Assembly (NCBI RefSeq): GCF_009763255.1
Contig: NZ_WSJB01000025.1
Location: 62,001-126,000 of the forward strand
Reading direction: 5' to 3'
Source: Bordetella sp. 02P26C-1
Lineage (GTDB): Bacteria > Pseudomonadota > Gammaproteobacteria > Burkholderiales > Burkholderiaceae_B
DNA length: 64,000 nt
Shown: in pieces, positions 1 to 9,204 of the stretch
Layout of the letters: every line of letters begins with the position of its first letter
Numbering within the stretch: position 1 is the first letter of the stretch
The notes under the pieces: model-generated
Seen by the model: the letters and a program-made list of their open reading frames with translations, nothing else
What the model was told of the DNA's origin: nothing
The model's database searches: none
Position numbers and translations under genes: made by a program

Positions 1-1494
1 ACCGGGTGTGCCGAACACCATATACGGCTTGCCATCGCGCAGCGCCAGGGAGGGCGTGAGCGTGGTGCGGGGGCGTTTGCCGGGCGCGAGCGTGCCGGGC
101 AGGCCTGACTCCAACCAGAACATCTGCCCGCGCGTATTCAACGGGAAACCCAGCTCCGGGATCACGGGCGATGATTGGAACCAGCCACCCGAAGGCGTAG
201 CCGAGACCATGTTGCCCCAACGGTCGATCACGTCCACATGCGTCGTGTCGCCGCGCTTGACCGAGGCGCGCATATCGGCAAGCGTGGGCTCGTTCGAAGG
301 CGAACCGACAGGCGTGACCTTCGACAGACGCGACAAGACGTCCATCACACGATCGACCTGCGCCTCGTAGCCAGCAATACGCCCGGGGCGCAGCTCGTGC
401 GAGGCCGAACGTCCAATGAGCATGCGACGCTCGTCGTTATACGAGTCCGATAACAGCTGCGCGAGCGGTACATCGACAAAGCTCGGGTCGCTGTAGTATG
501 CCTCGCGGTCCGCGAAAGCCAGCTTCATGGCCTCGGTCACTTGATGAATGAACGCGGCGCTGTTGGGGCCTTCCTTTTTCAGATTCAGTGACTTGAGCAA
601 GGCGAGCGTCTGCAGGAACACCGGGCCCTGGCTCCAAGCGCCGGCCTTAGCCACCGTATAACCGTGATAGTCATAGGTCGCTGGCGCCTCATAGGTTGCG
701 GACCACCCGGCCATATCGTCGGCGGTCAGCACGCCGCGATGCGCTCGCCCGCTCTCGTCCATGACCTCATTGTTCCGCGCATACTGATCGATCGCTTCGG
801 CGACAAAGCCGCGATAAAACGCATCGCGCGCGGCATCGATTTGCCGTTCACGGTCGGCGCCCGCGGCTTCGGCTTCGCGCAGGACCCGGCGCCATGTCTC
901 TGCCAGTCGCGGGTTGCGAAACAGCTTGCGCGCTTGAGGGACCGCGTCACCGGGCAGATACACTTCGGCCGTCGTGGGCCAATGCTCGGTGAAGAAATCG
1001 CGCAGTCCGGCGATGGTATTGGCGATGCGCGGCATCAACGCATGGCCATGATCCGCGTAATAAATCGCGGGCTCCAGCACATCGCGTACACGCATGGTGC
1101 CGTGATCGCGCAATAGCAGCATCCAGGCATCGAATGCGGCTGGGATCACCGCGGGCAACAGGCCGTTGCCCGGGATCAGGCTAAGGCCAAGCGACTGATA
1201 CCGTTCCAGGGTCGCACCCGCCGGCGCCGTGCCTTGGCCACACAGCACTTCGGTGCGGCCGGTGCGGGCCGAATGGAAAATCACCGGGACTTCGCCGGCC
1301 GGGCCGACCAGATGCGGCTCCACGACCTGCAGCACAAAGCCGGCCGCCACGGCGGCATCGAACGCATTGCCGCCACGCTCCAACAGTGACATGCCGGCGC
1401 TGCTGGCCAGCCAATGGGTAGAAGTCACCACGCCGAACGTGCCCAAAATTTCAGGCCGCGTGGTGAACATGCGATAGCCGGAGTCAATACTCAT
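1..1494 (-). CDS. Gamma-glutamyltransferase family protein (3' end outside window)
   Basis: Ntn-hydrolase of the GGT family, which cleaves or transfers gamma-glutamyl groups from glutathione and related peptides. The frame is open for 498 codons and runs off the left edge, so the C-terminus is missing. The autoprocessing motif G-D-T-T-H is at about residues 415-419; by analogy with E. coli GGT the first Thr (417) would be the nucleophile. The early motif GGNAFDAAVAAGF (about 41-53) is typical. The start ATG overlaps the TGA of the upstream binding-protein gene as ATGA, so the two are translationally coupled. Unlike classical periplasmic GGT, no signal peptide is visible after MSIDSGYRMF, which suggests a cytoplasmic enzyme acting on imported peptides. 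The family is clear; the exact substrate is not. Confidence 0.9.
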   Translation of the reverse strand, partial: MSIDSGYRMFTTRPEILGTFGVVTSTHWLASSAGMSLLERGGNAFDAAVAAGFVLQVVEPHLVGPAGEVPVIFHSARTGRTEVLCGQGTAPAGATLERYQSLGLSLIPGNGLLPAVIPAAFDAWMLLLRDHGTMRVRDVLEPAIYYADHGHALMPRIANTIAGLRDFFTEHWPTTAEVYLPGDAVPQARKLFRNPRLAETWRRVLREAEAAGADRERQIDAARDAFYRGFVAEAIDQYARNNEVMDESGRAHRGVLTADDMAGWSATYEAPATYDYHGYTVAKAGAWSQGPVFLQTLALLKSLNLKKEGPNSAAFIHQVTEAMKLAFADREAYYSDPSFVDVPLAQLLSDSYNDERRMLIGRSASHELRPGRIAGYEAQVDRVMDVLSRLSKVTPVGSPSNEPTLADMRASVKRGDTTHVDVIDRWGNMVSATPSGGWFQSSPVIPELGFPLNTRGQMFWLESGLPGTLAPGKRPRTTLTPSLALRDGKPYMVFGTPG

Positions 1495-2993
1495 TGCTTG
1501 GCGACTTTCACGTCTTTGAGACGGATCAGACCGTCGGGATAAGGCACAAAGCCCTGCACATTAGCCTGCGTACCGAAAATCCACGGCAGGTAGAACAGAT
1601 AAATGTGAGAGTCCTCGTCCTGCAGTTTCTTGAGCGCCTGCGCATACAACTCGCGGCGCTTTGCTTCGTCGGCGGTGCTACGGGCCTCATTGAGCAATTT
1701 GTCCATCTCGGCGTCGCAATAACGGCCGTCGTTCAGATTGCCTTTGCATGTGACGTATTGATGAATGTTGCCGCTCGGATCGACGCGGCCCGACCAGCCT
1801 GTCTGACCGACCTGGAAATCGCCTTTGGGCAATGCCGATTGCAGCGAGGCGAATTCCAGAGGTTTGAGCGAGATATCGAAACCCGCCTCGGCGCCCATGG
1901 CCTGCACCAGTTCGAAGACCTGCTGCATCGTGGTGTTGTTGCCATAGGTGAGCTCGAACGCCACGCGGTCATAGCCAGCCTGCTTGAGCAGTTCGCGCGC
2001 CTTTTGCGGGTCGCGACCGGCGCGCTCCGCGCTCTTGTCGTAGGCAAAGCTCGCGGGCGGGAAGGGCTGATAGGCGGGTTGGAACATGCCTTCGCCCACC
2101 ACTTGATTGATGACATCGCGGTCGATCGCCAGATCCAGCGCCTGACGCACGCGTTTATCCTTGGCCAAGGGAGTGTCGGCGCGCGGACCATTGGCGAGGT
2201 TCACCGAGATGGCTTGAAAGCCAAGACCAGTCACCGGGGCGAGCCGAAGCTTCGCATCCGACTTCACGGCCGCCACGTCGCTTGGCGCAATGCGCTCGAT
2301 GATGTCCAGGCTGCCGGCGCGCAGGTTGTTCAGACGCACGGTCGTGTCGGGCATCGGGGTGAAGACGACTTGATCAAAGTGATAGCTGTCTTTGTCCCAG
2401 TGCTTGTCGAATCGTTCCAGCACGATACGATCATTCTGCACGCGGTTCTTGAACTTGTAAGGGCCCGAGCATACCGGGTTGCGGCCCGGGTCTTTGTCGA
2501 ACGAGGCGGGCGACATCATCATGCCTGCGCGATCAGAGAGTTGCGATAGCAACGATGCGTCGGGCTCTTTCAAACGCAGTACTACCGTGCGGGCGTCGGG
2601 CGCCTCCACGCTCGCGACCGAGATCAGCTCGCTCTTGCGGTTGCTTTCCGGCAAGGTCATCGCGCGATCCAGATTCGCTTTGACCGACGCGGCATCGACC
2701 GGCGCGCCATCGTGATAGAACGCGTTCTCGCGCAGCTTGAACGTCACCGACATTCCGTCGTCGCTGATCTGCCAGGATTCCGCCAGCTGCGGCACGAACT
2801 TGAGATCGGGCGTGATGTCGACGAGCTTGTCGCATAGCGATGCAAAGACGATGCGGCCCACGAAAGTCCGTGCGCGCACGGGATCCAGCACATCGGGGTC
2901 GTCCTGCAGACCGATACGCATCGTGGTCTGAGCGGTGGCGGCGGTGCTGGCCAGCAGGCCGGCGGTGAGCAGCGCGAGGCATAGGCTACGCAT
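1491..2993 (-). CDS. ABC transporter substrate-binding protein, peptide/glutathione type (SBP_bac_5)
   Basis: Periplasmic receptor of the DppA/OppA/GsiB family, 500 aa, the usual length. Residues 1-22 form a signal peptide ending A-T-A-Q. The SBP_bac_5 fold follows (about 60-420), with the typical stretch W-x-I-S-D-D-G-x-x-x-T-F-x-L-R near residues 94-108. No permease or ATPase gene lies next to it in the window; they may lie beyond the left edge after GGT. Its stop overlaps the start of the GGT gene by ATGA. That pairing suggests the ligand is a gamma-glutamyl peptide such as glutathione, which is an inference from context only. Confidence 0.9.
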   Translation of the reverse strand: MRSLCLALLTAGLLASTAATAQTTMRIGLQDDPDVLDPVRARTFVGRIVFASLCDKLVDITPDLKFVPQLAESWQISDDGMSVTFKLRENAFYHDGAPVDAASVKANLDRAMTLPESNRKSELISVASVEAPDARTVVLRLKEPDASLLSQLSDRAGMMMSPASFDKDPGRNPVCSGPYKFKNRVQNDRIVLERFDKHWDKDSYHFDQVVFTPMPDTTVRLNNLRAGSLDIIERIAPSDVAAVKSDAKLRLAPVTGLGFQAISVNLANGPRADTPLAKDKRVRQALDLAIDRDVINQVVGEGMFQPAYQPFPPASFAYDKSAERAGRDPQKARELLKQAGYDRVAFELTYGNNTTMQQVFELVQAMGAEAGFDISLKPLEFASLQSALPKGDFQVGQTGWSGRVDPSGNIHQYVTCKGNLNDGRYCDAEMDKLLNEARSTADEAKRRELYAQALKKLQDEDSHIYLFYLPWIFGTQANVQGFVPYPDGLIRLKDVKVAKQ

Positions 2994-3173
2994 GGGAATT
3001 CCTTAGGTGTGACTACGGATAAACCGATGATCGACTATTGATCGGGGTAGTGGAAACTATTTTAATGTTCAACTACTGGAGGGCTTGGGTACTCGATTAG
3101 GTGATTTCCCTGGCGCCGGTTCGGCGCGGCACGACCGTGCGCCGCAGCCGTGGGCGAGTAAACAGGTACCGAA

Positions 3174-4097
3174 TTACAGCGTGTTCAAAGGCACCTTCAG
3201 ATAGCGCACGCCGTTGTCCTCGGGCTCTGGCAAATGGCCAGCTTGCATATTGACCTGTACGGAAGGCAGCATGAGCTTAGGCATGGATAATGTGGCATCG
3301 CGTTTTTCGCGCATGGCGACGAAGGTCGGTTCGTCGATACCGTCATGCACGTGGATATTGCTCGCGCGTTGCTGCCCGATGGTGGTTTCCCAAGCGTACA
3401 CGTCGCGCGGTGGCGCGGTGTAGTCGTGGCAGACAAACACTCGCGTCTGTTCGGGCAATGCCAATAGCCGTTTTATCGAGCGATACAGCGTGGCCGCATC
3501 CCCGCCCGGAAAATCGCAGCGCGCGGTCCCGTAGTCGGGCATGAACAGGGTGTCGCCGGTAAACACAGTGTCGCCGATGACATAGGCCATGCAGGCCGGC
3601 GTATGACCCGGCACGTGCAGCGCGATGCCTTCGAGGCTGCCAATCTGAAAGCATTCCCCATCGTCGAACAGGTGATCGAACTGACTGCCGTCGCGCGCGA
3701 ATGCCGTTCCCGCGTTAAAGATTTTGCCAAACACGGCTTGAACTGCGGTGATGTGCTGGCCAATCGCCAGTTTGCCGCCCAGACGCGCTTGCAGCCAGGG
3801 CGCCGCGGACAGGTGGTCGGCATGCGCGTGTGTTTCCAGTATCCACTCGGTGCGTAACGCTGCAGTCTCGATATGACGGGCCAGCTTTTCCGCCGACTTT
3901 TCTTCGGTGCGCCCGCTGGCGTAGTCGAAATCCAGCACGCTGTCGATCACCGCGCACGCGTCGCTGCGCGGATCTCGCACGACGTGCGTGGCGGTAAATG
4001 TGTCTCGATCGAAGAACGTGTGCACCTCCGGGCGGGCAAGTTCGCCTGCCAGCGTGCGTTCGACGATCGAGATGGCGGAATTCAATGAGGTGTCCAT
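3174..4097 (-). CDS. MBL-fold metallo-hydrolase, ETHE1/Blh-like
   Basis: Metallo-beta-lactamase-fold hydrolase of 307 aa resembling the ETHE1/persulfide dioxygenase and Blh (beta-lactamase hydrolase-like) group. Metal ligands seen: H-A-H-A-D-H at 90-95, G-H at 164-165, G-D at 181-182 and C-H-D-Y at 223-226. The conserved run F-T-G-D-T-L-F-M-P-D-Y-G-T is characteristic of the Blh branch. I chose the ATG at 4097 (MDTSLNSAIS) because the extra 34 codons upstream are low quality and overlap the divergent DMT gene. In this group the likely chemistry is glutathione persulfide oxidation or a related sulfide-detoxifying reaction. No rhodanese domain or sulfide:quinone reductase is adjacent, so the substrate is open. 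Confidence 0.85.
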   Translation of the reverse strand: MDTSLNSAISIVERTLAGELARPEVHTFFDRDTFTATHVVRDPRSDACAVIDSVLDFDYASGRTEEKSAEKLARHIETAALRTEWILETHAHADHLSAAPWLQARLGGKLAIGQHITAVQAVFGKIFNAGTAFARDGSQFDHLFDDGECFQIGSLEGIALHVPGHTPACMAYVIGDTVFTGDTLFMPDYGTARCDFPGGDAATLYRSIKRLLALPEQTRVFVCHDYTAPPRDVYAWETTIGQQRASNIHVHDGIDEPTFVAMREKRDATLSMPKLMLPSVQVNMQAGHLPEPEDNGVRYLKVPLNTL

Positions 4098-4188
4098 GAT
4101 GCGAAGGAAAATGCAGATACAACAGATGAGATAGGATAGTGGGCTACTGATCCCAGGCTCTTTTGTGGATCGTATCACCGAGCGCACC

Positions 4189-5085
4189 ATGCAGGTCACC
4201 TCTCCGTCTTCCTCTCACGCCTCGCCGCTGGCAGGCATTGCCTGCGTGTGCGCGGGCGTGTTTTTTCTTACTTGTAGCGACGCGCTGGCGAAGTGGATAG
4301 GACAGTTTTACAGTCCGATCCAGATTTTGTTCCTACGGGCCGCGATTGCACTGCCGGTCGTATTGGCGATGGTGCTCGCTCTGGGCGGACGGCGCGCGGT
4401 GCGCACGAGTCATCTGGGGCTGCATCTGGTGCGCGGCGCGATCAACGTTGTTTCCGCCACGTTTTTCTATTTGGGGCTGCAAGCCCTGCCATTGGCGGAG
4501 GCGACTGCCATCGCGTTTTCCGCGCCGCTGTTCGTGACGGCGTTGTCGGTACTGGTGTTGAAGGAAACGGTCGATGCGCGCCGCTGGCTTGCGGTCGCGG
4601 TGGGATTTGCCGGGGTGCTGGTGATCGTCCGCCCGGGGGCGGCCAGTTTTCAGATGGCGGCGTTGCTGCCTTTGGCCACGGCGGCGATGTATGCGGTGAT
4701 GATGCTGACGGCGCGAGCCATCGGTGCGACCGAGAGCATGCTGACCACGACGCTATACATCGTCGCGGGGCAGTTGGTGTGCAGCGCGGTGGCCGTACCG
4801 GCGTTTTGGACCCCGCTGACGTGGTCGGACTGGCCGTTTTTTGTCGGCATCGCGCTCTTTAGCACCTTGGGTCTGGCGTTTATCACGCAAGGTTTTCGCA
4901 TTGGCCCGGCTTCGGTGGTGGCGCCTTTTGACTATATGGGGCTGTTATGGGCGTCGGTGATCGGCTGGCTGGTTTGGCGAGAGGCGCCGGACTGGATTGA
5001 CACCGTGGGCGCAGCGCTCATCGTCGCCAGCGGGGTGGCGATTGCATGGCGCGAGGCCCGGCAAGCGAAAAAACATCGCAGGTGA
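4189..5085 (+). CDS. EamA/DMT family transporter
   Basis: Inner-membrane transporter of the drug/metabolite superfamily, 298 aa from the ATG at 4189; an in-frame ATG at 4165 would add 8 residues. Ten hydrophobic segments fall into two EamA repeats (about 15-140 and 150-285). The first contains the typical A-L-P-L-A-E-A-T-A-I-A-F-S-A-P-L-F element at its fourth helix. Most family members export amino acids, nucleobases or metabolites; nothing here names the substrate. It diverges from the MBL hydrolase and is followed, after a 100-bp gap, by a GntR regulator on the same strand that may or may not control it. Confidence 0.88.
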   Translation: MQVTSPSSSHASPLAGIACVCAGVFFLTCSDALAKWIGQFYSPIQILFLRAAIALPVVLAMVLALGGRRAVRTSHLGLHLVRGAINVVSATFFYLGLQALPLAEATAIAFSAPLFVTALSVLVLKETVDARRWLAVAVGFAGVLVIVRPGAASFQMAALLPLATAAMYAVMMLTARAIGATESMLTTTLYIVAGQLVCSAVAVPAFWTPLTWSDWPFFVGIALFSTLGLAFITQGFRIGPASVVAPFDYMGLLWASVIGWLVWREAPDWIDTVGAALIVASGVAIAWREARQAKKHRR

Positions 5086-5185
5086 ACGCCAATCGCTGCC
5101 TGGTCGCGGGCGGATATTGATATAGTGGCGGCTGCCGCGCTCCTAGACAGCGCGGCTCGCGTTTACGCCCCGATTTTGTGATGTC

Positions 5186-5878
5186 ATGACAGATACATCG
5201 TCCCCTATACACGCTGCGCCCGCCGGCCCGGAGGCCGCTGTGCGCGTGCTGGAAGAAGAAATCGTATTGGGCAGCCTGCACCCGCGCGAACGCCTGATCG
5301 AGGACGATCTGATGAGGCGCTTCACGCTCAAGCGTCATGCGGCGCGCGAAGTCTTAGCCGAGCTGGCCCGCCGTGGCCTGGTCGAACGGCGCAAACATAT
5401 CGGTTGCGAGGTCAAGGCGTTCTCGGTCCAAGAGGTCAAGGAACTGTATCAATTGCGCGAGCTGCTAGAGGCCGAGGCCGCGCGGACGTTGCCATTGCCG
5501 CTCGCGCCCGAAGACCTGGAACAGTTGAAAAGTATCCAGCGCCAGCATGACCGGGCGGTGGCCGATGGTGACCCGCGCGGCGTTTTTCATACCAATCTAC
5601 GCTTTCACGAAACCTTGTTTGGCTTCTGTCATAACGGGGTGCTGCTGCGCGCGATACAGGAATACGCCAGGCAGACGCATGCCATTCGCTTTGGGTCACT
5701 GGTCAACCCGGACTATCGGGAACGAGCGCGCGACGAGCACTGGGCGATGATCACGGCGCTGGAGGAAGGGCGGCGCGATGAACTCGTGCGGCTGTGCCGC
5801 GACCATCTGGCGCCGTCGCGCGATGCTTATCTGACGGCCACCCGGCATTTGAGCCGACACGACGCCTTCACCGGCTAG
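5186..5878 (+). CDS. GntR family transcriptional regulator, FCD domain
   Basis: One-component regulator of 230 aa. A GntR winged helix occupies about residues 14-78, with the L-x-P-x-E-R-L-I-E-D-D-L element and the V-L-A-E-L-A-R-R-G-L-V recognition region. An all-helical FCD ligand-binding domain covers about 85-215, with potential metal-binding residues in L-R-F-H-E-T-L-F. FCD members usually sense organic acids or sugar acids and repress nearby catabolic genes. The neighbours (DMT transporter, small orphan gene, ohr) give no clear effector. Confidence 0.88.
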   Translation: MTDTSSPIHAAPAGPEAAVRVLEEEIVLGSLHPRERLIEDDLMRRFTLKRHAAREVLAELARRGLVERRKHIGCEVKAFSVQEVKELYQLRELLEAEAARTLPLPLAPEDLEQLKSIQRQHDRAVADGDPRGVFHTNLRFHETLFGFCHNGVLLRAIQEYARQTHAIRFGSLVNPDYRERARDEHWAMITALEEGRRDELVRLCRDHLAPSRDAYLTATRHLSRHDAFTG

Positions 5879-5948
5879 CTCTGGCATCTTGGATTGCGCA
5901 AAGGCCAAGGCGTGCCGCGCGCGGCGATGGCGAGCGATACCCCGCCTT

Positions 5949-6212
5949 TCAGGCAGCCGAGTCGTCGGTATTTTGTCCCGTGAACGCTTGAACCAGTCGG
6001 GTGATCTGATCCAATTCATCGTGCGCGCCGACTGCCCAAGCGGGCGTCTCGAACGGGCTGTCGGCCGGGGTGTTGTCCAAATTGGCGCGCAGGTCCGACA
6101 AAATATCCAGGGCCAGATCGGTGGCCTGCGCATTCCCGCGCGTCGACAGCGCCAGTGCCAGCGCGACCGTCTGTCGTAGGGCCAGCAAGCGACCGTCGAG
6201 TTCGTTATCCAT
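5949..6212 (-). CDS. Small hypothetical protein (87 aa)
   Basis: No family recognised. It is a predicted soluble, mostly helical acidic protein ([14 protein letters not shown]...) with an amphipathic leucine/alanine-rich first half. It lies between a converging GntR gene and the divergent ohr gene and fills an otherwise empty gap. Its ATG faces ohr across 114 bp, so the two could share a control region. Codon use looks native, which is the main reason for accepting it. A weak ribosome-binding site and the lack of a recognised domain keep the confidence moderate. Confidence 0.6.
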   Translation of the reverse strand: MDNELDGRLLALRQTVALALALSTRGNAQATDLALDILSDLRANLDNTPADSPFETPAWAVGAHDELDQITRLVQAFTGQNTDDSAA

Positions 6213-6326
6213 AAAAGGGCCTTTTCAAAAAGTCGCAAAAATCGTGGCCGCGATTTGTATTTGTATCGGGCCCGCCGTATGCTGAAGTCACCGCAGAGTT
6301 TCATCTGCCATCTATGGGAGCCTAGC

Positions 6327-6749
6327 ATGTCTATCGAAAAAGTCGTTTACCGTGCTCGCGCTAAGGCCACAGGCGGTCGTGACGGTCGCGCCGTGTCTTC
6401 TGACAATGTTTTGGACGTCAAACTCGCGGTGCCACGCGAAATGGGCGGCGCGGGCGGCGGTACGAATCCGGAGCAGCTTTTCGCGGCCGGCTATTCGGCG
6501 TGCTTTCTGGGCGCCATGAAATTTGTAGCGAATCGCGACAAGCTCAGCATCCCCGCAGACGTCTCTGTCGAGGGCGAGGTCGGTATCGGTGCGATTCCGA
6601 CGGGCTTTGGTATTGAGGTGGAACTCAAAATCTCGTTGCCGGGGCTGCCGCGCGAGCAGGCGGAAGAACTGGTGCAGCGCGCGCACATTGTCTGCCCTTA
6701 TTCGAACGCCACGCGCGGCAATATCGATGTCACGCTGACGGTGGTGTGA
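6327..6749 (+). CDS. ohr: Organic hydroperoxide resistance protein Ohr (OsmC/Ohr family)
   Basis: Thiol peroxidase reducing organic hydroperoxides with lipoyl- or dithiol-linked electrons in the cytoplasm. It is 140 aa, the normal size. The two catalytic cysteines are present: C59 in Y-S-A-C-F and C123 in [11 protein letters not shown]. The second is the sequence that separates Ohr from OsmC. The start [10 protein letters not shown] at 6327 follows GGGAG at about 10 bp; longer in-frame starts are poor. No ohrR MarR-type repressor is next to it. A short inverted repeat (AAATCG, 6-bp spacer, CGATTT, 6239-6256) lies upstream, but it does not look like a known OhrR operator. Confidence 0.93.
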   Translation: MSIEKVVYRARAKATGGRDGRAVSSDNVLDVKLAVPREMGGAGGGTNPEQLFAAGYSACFLGAMKFVANRDKLSIPADVSVEGEVGIGAIPTGFGIEVELKISLPGLPREQAEELVQRAHIVCPYSNATRGNIDVTLTVV

Positions 6750-6765
6750 GGGGGTTTATTCAGGA

Positions 6766-7095
6766 ATGAAAATGATGAAAACCACGATGCTGGGGGCGAT
6801 CGCCGCCGCCGCGTGCTTGACCAGCGCGGCGGCCTTCGCGCAGGCACAGCGGCCGGCGCAGACACAGCAATACAGCTTTCCCGGAAGCGACGGCAGCTAT
6901 TCGCCGCCGTCGACGTTACGCATTACTGAGCAACCGGGCACACCTCCTGCGCCCGCAGTGCGGGATACGCAGGAAAGCATTGCGCTGTACCAGCGTTGCC
7001 GCAATAACGCCGATCGGGAGGCCGTGGACCGCAACCAGCTGCAGACCATGGTCGCCACTTGCCTGGCCGAGCTGCAACAGCGTCGTCAGCAGTGA
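6766..7095 (+). CDS. Small secreted hypothetical protein
   Basis: 109-aa protein with a clear Sec signal peptide: a basic start, a hydrophobic core of alanines and a predicted cut after A-F-A (about residue 25). The mature part is Q/P/S-rich at first (F-P-G-S-D-G-S-Y-S-P-P), then helical with two cysteines (C-R-N-N-A-D-R and T-C-L-A-E-L-Q-Q-R), which could form a periplasmic disulfide. An alternative start is three codons in (6775). It sits 16 bp after ohr on the same strand and may be co-transcribed. Family not recognised. Confidence 0.75.
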   Translation: MKMMKTTMLGAIAAAACLTSAAAFAQAQRPAQTQQYSFPGSDGSYSPPSTLRITEQPGTPPAPAVRDTQESIALYQRCRNNADREAVDRNQLQTMVATCLAELQQRRQQ

Positions 7096-7145
7096 ACCCT
7101 CGGTGGTAAGCTCGCGGCATTGTTTCAATCCTGGACTTTGCCGCG

Positions 7146-7745
7146 ATGACTCTTCCTGATGACGCTCATTTGACCGAAACCTTGGTGGAAAGCCGTTCTC
7201 TGTGTGAGGGCAGCTTTCTCAAGGCGCGTTGCGATACGGTGCGACTTCCCGATGGCCGGCTGGCCACGCGCGAATACGTGGTGCATCCTGGCGCGGTCGT
7301 CGTGATCCCGTTACTCGATGATGGGCGCGTGTTGATGGAGCGCCAGTATCGTTATCCGGTCGAGCGCGTGATGACGGAGTTCCCCGCGGGCAAAATCGAT
7401 CCTGGCGAGGACCCGTTTCACTGCGCGCAACGCGAATTGCTCGAGGAAACCGGGTACACCGCGCGTGAATGGGCCTGCGCGGGAGCCTTGCATCTGGCCA
7501 TCGCCTATTCCACCGAGATTATTCACATCTATTTCGCACGGGGCCTGGTGGCCGGCAAGGCGCAGCTCGATCAAGACGAATTTTTGGAAGTCTGCGCCAT
7601 GCGGCCCGATGAACTGTACGCCGCGTGTCGCGACGGCAGCGTCACCGATGCGAAAACCCTCACCTGCACACTGTGGCTGCAAAACGTGCTGAGGGGCCAA
7701 TGGCCCTTGGAATGGCGGCAAGGTAATGAATCCGCAGGATCTTGA
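7146..7745 (+). CDS. NUDIX hydrolase, ADP-ribose pyrophosphatase-like
   Basis: 199-aa Nudix enzyme. The Nudix box G-x5-E-x7-R-E-x-x-E-E-x-G is intact from about residue 82 (G-K-I-D-P-G-E-D) to 104 (R-E-L-L-E-E-T-G-Y). The preceding R-Q-Y-R-Y-P-V and E-F-P-A-G pattern is typical of the ADP-ribose pyrophosphatase (NudF/YffH) branch, which hydrolyses nucleoside-diphosphate sugars with Mg2+. Its 3' end overlaps the next gene by 20 bp, suggesting a coupled pair. Confidence 0.9.
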   Translation: MTLPDDAHLTETLVESRSLCEGSFLKARCDTVRLPDGRLATREYVVHPGAVVVIPLLDDGRVLMERQYRYPVERVMTEFPAGKIDPGEDPFHCAQRELLEETGYTAREWACAGALHLAIAYSTEIIHIYFARGLVAGKAQLDQDEFLEVCAMRPDELYAACRDGSVTDAKTLTCTLWLQNVLRGQWPLEWRQGNESAGS

Positions 7746-7971
7746 GCGACTCGTCACCTTGGAGATGCCGTTCGGCAAGTACCAAGGGCGGCTGATCGCG
7801 GACTTGCCAGGCCCATATCTGGCCTGGTTTGCCCGCAAGGGTTTCCCGCCAGGGCAGCTTGGGCGGCTACTGCAACTGATGCACGAGCTGGACCACAACG
7901 GGCTCACGCCTTTGCTGGAGCCATTACGTCAGAAATCGGTCAACGGGAAAACGCAGTCGGATACGGAATAG
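7726..7971 (+). CDS. DUF3820 family protein
   Basis: 81-aa protein with the hallmark M-P-F-G-K-Y-Q-G-R-L-I-A-D-L-P near residue 14, followed by Y-L-A-W-F-A-R-K-G-F-P and the M-H-E-L-D-H-N-G-L block. This is the full DUF3820 domain. A Pseudomonas member has been linked to quorum-sensing-regulated virulence, but the biochemical role is unknown. It overlaps the Nudix gene by 20 bp in another frame. The last ten residues are polar and probably disordered. Confidence 0.88.
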   Translation: MNPQDLERLVTLEMPFGKYQGRLIADLPGPYLAWFARKGFPPGQLGRLLQLMHELDHNGLTPLLEPLRQKSVNGKTQSDTE

Positions 7972-8030
7972 CCTTCGCAAGCCTGACGGCGGCATATTGA
8001 CTTCATTGACGCGCGAGCGTGGTCAGTCTG

Positions 8031-9167
8031 TTACCGCGCAGCCGTAACGGGTTCGCACACCGCAGCGTGGGAACTGGCCTGCGCGCCGTGCCCCAGCAGC
8101 TCCTCGGCGCCGCATTCCGACGCGAACATGGCTGCCGCCTCGTGTCCTACCCCGATTACCTGATAGGCCGGCGGCGTACGCGGCGCGGCGTGGTTCGTGC
8201 GCTGCGCCAGCACACGGTCGTAGCGCGCATAGCCCAGCCCGCGCGCCAGCCGCGTGGCGCCCTGAGCCTCGGCGGCGCAGTGTTGATCGAGCTGGCGATC
8301 TTCCGGATTGTTGTCCGCGCTGCCCAGCAAAATCACCACATCGCGCGCGGCATACCTGACATAAAGGTCCGACGCCACACTATGTTGGGCGTAGGGAGGC
8401 AGTTGCTGGGGCCCATAGGGGAATTCGTTGTAGCTCGGGCAAATGCCGCGCTCGTAGGGCGCATACCCTTTGCCATCGCGACGCGGCCGTTCGTTGGTGA
8501 GATACAAATACGATGGGGCGTTGGCCACGACATAGCGCAAGTTCACGCCCTTGCGGCGCACCGACCCATCGATGCCATTGAGCACCGCATAGCGCTGCAG
8601 CAGCTGCGCCCCGCTGCCATGCGCGGCGAGCACGATATCAGTGAGGGCGGGCAAAGATTTGTTGTCGGCCAATCCGGTGACGACATCGTCCAGCACTTCA
8701 AACGCACTCAGGGGCGACGGACGCCCCGCAGCGCGCACACTCCTGCCGCCGGTTACCCAGCTGGATTTGCGCCAGGCTGGCAACCCTGCATAGGCGGCAT
8801 CAACGGGCGACGGGAATTGCAGCGCCACGATCAAGGTCTCGGCCTTGCGCGCCGGCTTCATCGCCAATAGCGCGGCGACGTCCCGATAGTGTCGGCCGGC
8901 ACTGCCTCGCGTTTCGGGCAGCACCAACAGGATACGGCGAATGTCGCGTAAATCCCGCCCCAGGTCGTGGTTCGCATACACCGGCATCCGATACGCGTGC
9001 CCACGATTCTCGAGCGTGAGCAGTTGCGCTTTAGGCAAGCTTGGGTGGGGCACCGACCCAGGGGCTTCATAGTCGTACGGTGGCGGTAGTGGCGTTTGCG
9101 CGGCCGCACCCGAGGTCAGCAATGCCGATAACCAAACGGCCACTCGCGCTGAGGCGCGGGTCATCAT
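8031..9167 (-). CDS. Secreted alpha/beta hydrolase-like protein
   Basis: 378-aa exported protein. The start is placed at the second-codon pair of ATGs (9167) because GAGG lies about 8 bp upstream and a good signal peptide follows (A-V-W-L-S-A-L-L-T-S-G-A-A-A-Q). The mature part looks like an alpha/beta hydrolase: a beta strand then L-V-L-P-E-T-R-G, a nucleophile-elbow candidate A-A-H-G-S-G-A-Q in the middle, L-L-G-S-A-D-N-N (acid candidate) and a late G-V-G-H-E-A (histidine candidate). The substrate is unknown. Related proteins are usually annotated only as alpha/beta-fold or hypothetical. Confidence 0.75.
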   Translation of the reverse strand: MMTRASARVAVWLSALLTSGAAAQTPLPPPYDYEAPGSVPHPSLPKAQLLTLENRGHAYRMPVYANHDLGRDLRDIRRILLVLPETRGSAGRHYRDVAALLAMKPARKAETLIVALQFPSPVDAAYAGLPAWRKSSWVTGGRSVRAAGRPSPLSAFEVLDDVVTGLADNKSLPALTDIVLAAHGSGAQLLQRYAVLNGIDGSVRRKGVNLRYVVANAPSYLYLTNERPRRDGKGYAPYERGICPSYNEFPYGPQQLPPYAQHSVASDLYVRYAARDVVILLGSADNNPEDRQLDQHCAAEAQGATRLARGLGYARYDRVLAQRTNHAAPRTPPAYQVIGVGHEAAAMFASECGAEELLGHGAQASSHAAVCEPVTAAR

Positions 9168-9204
9168 ACGCCTCGCCAAAAAACCGGGTTGGCATGCCGT
9201 GGCC

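Noticed and set aside
6239..6256. Inverted repeat AAATCG/CGATTT before ohr as an OhrR operator
   Set aside because: The sequence does not resemble known OhrR sites and no ohrR gene is adjacent.
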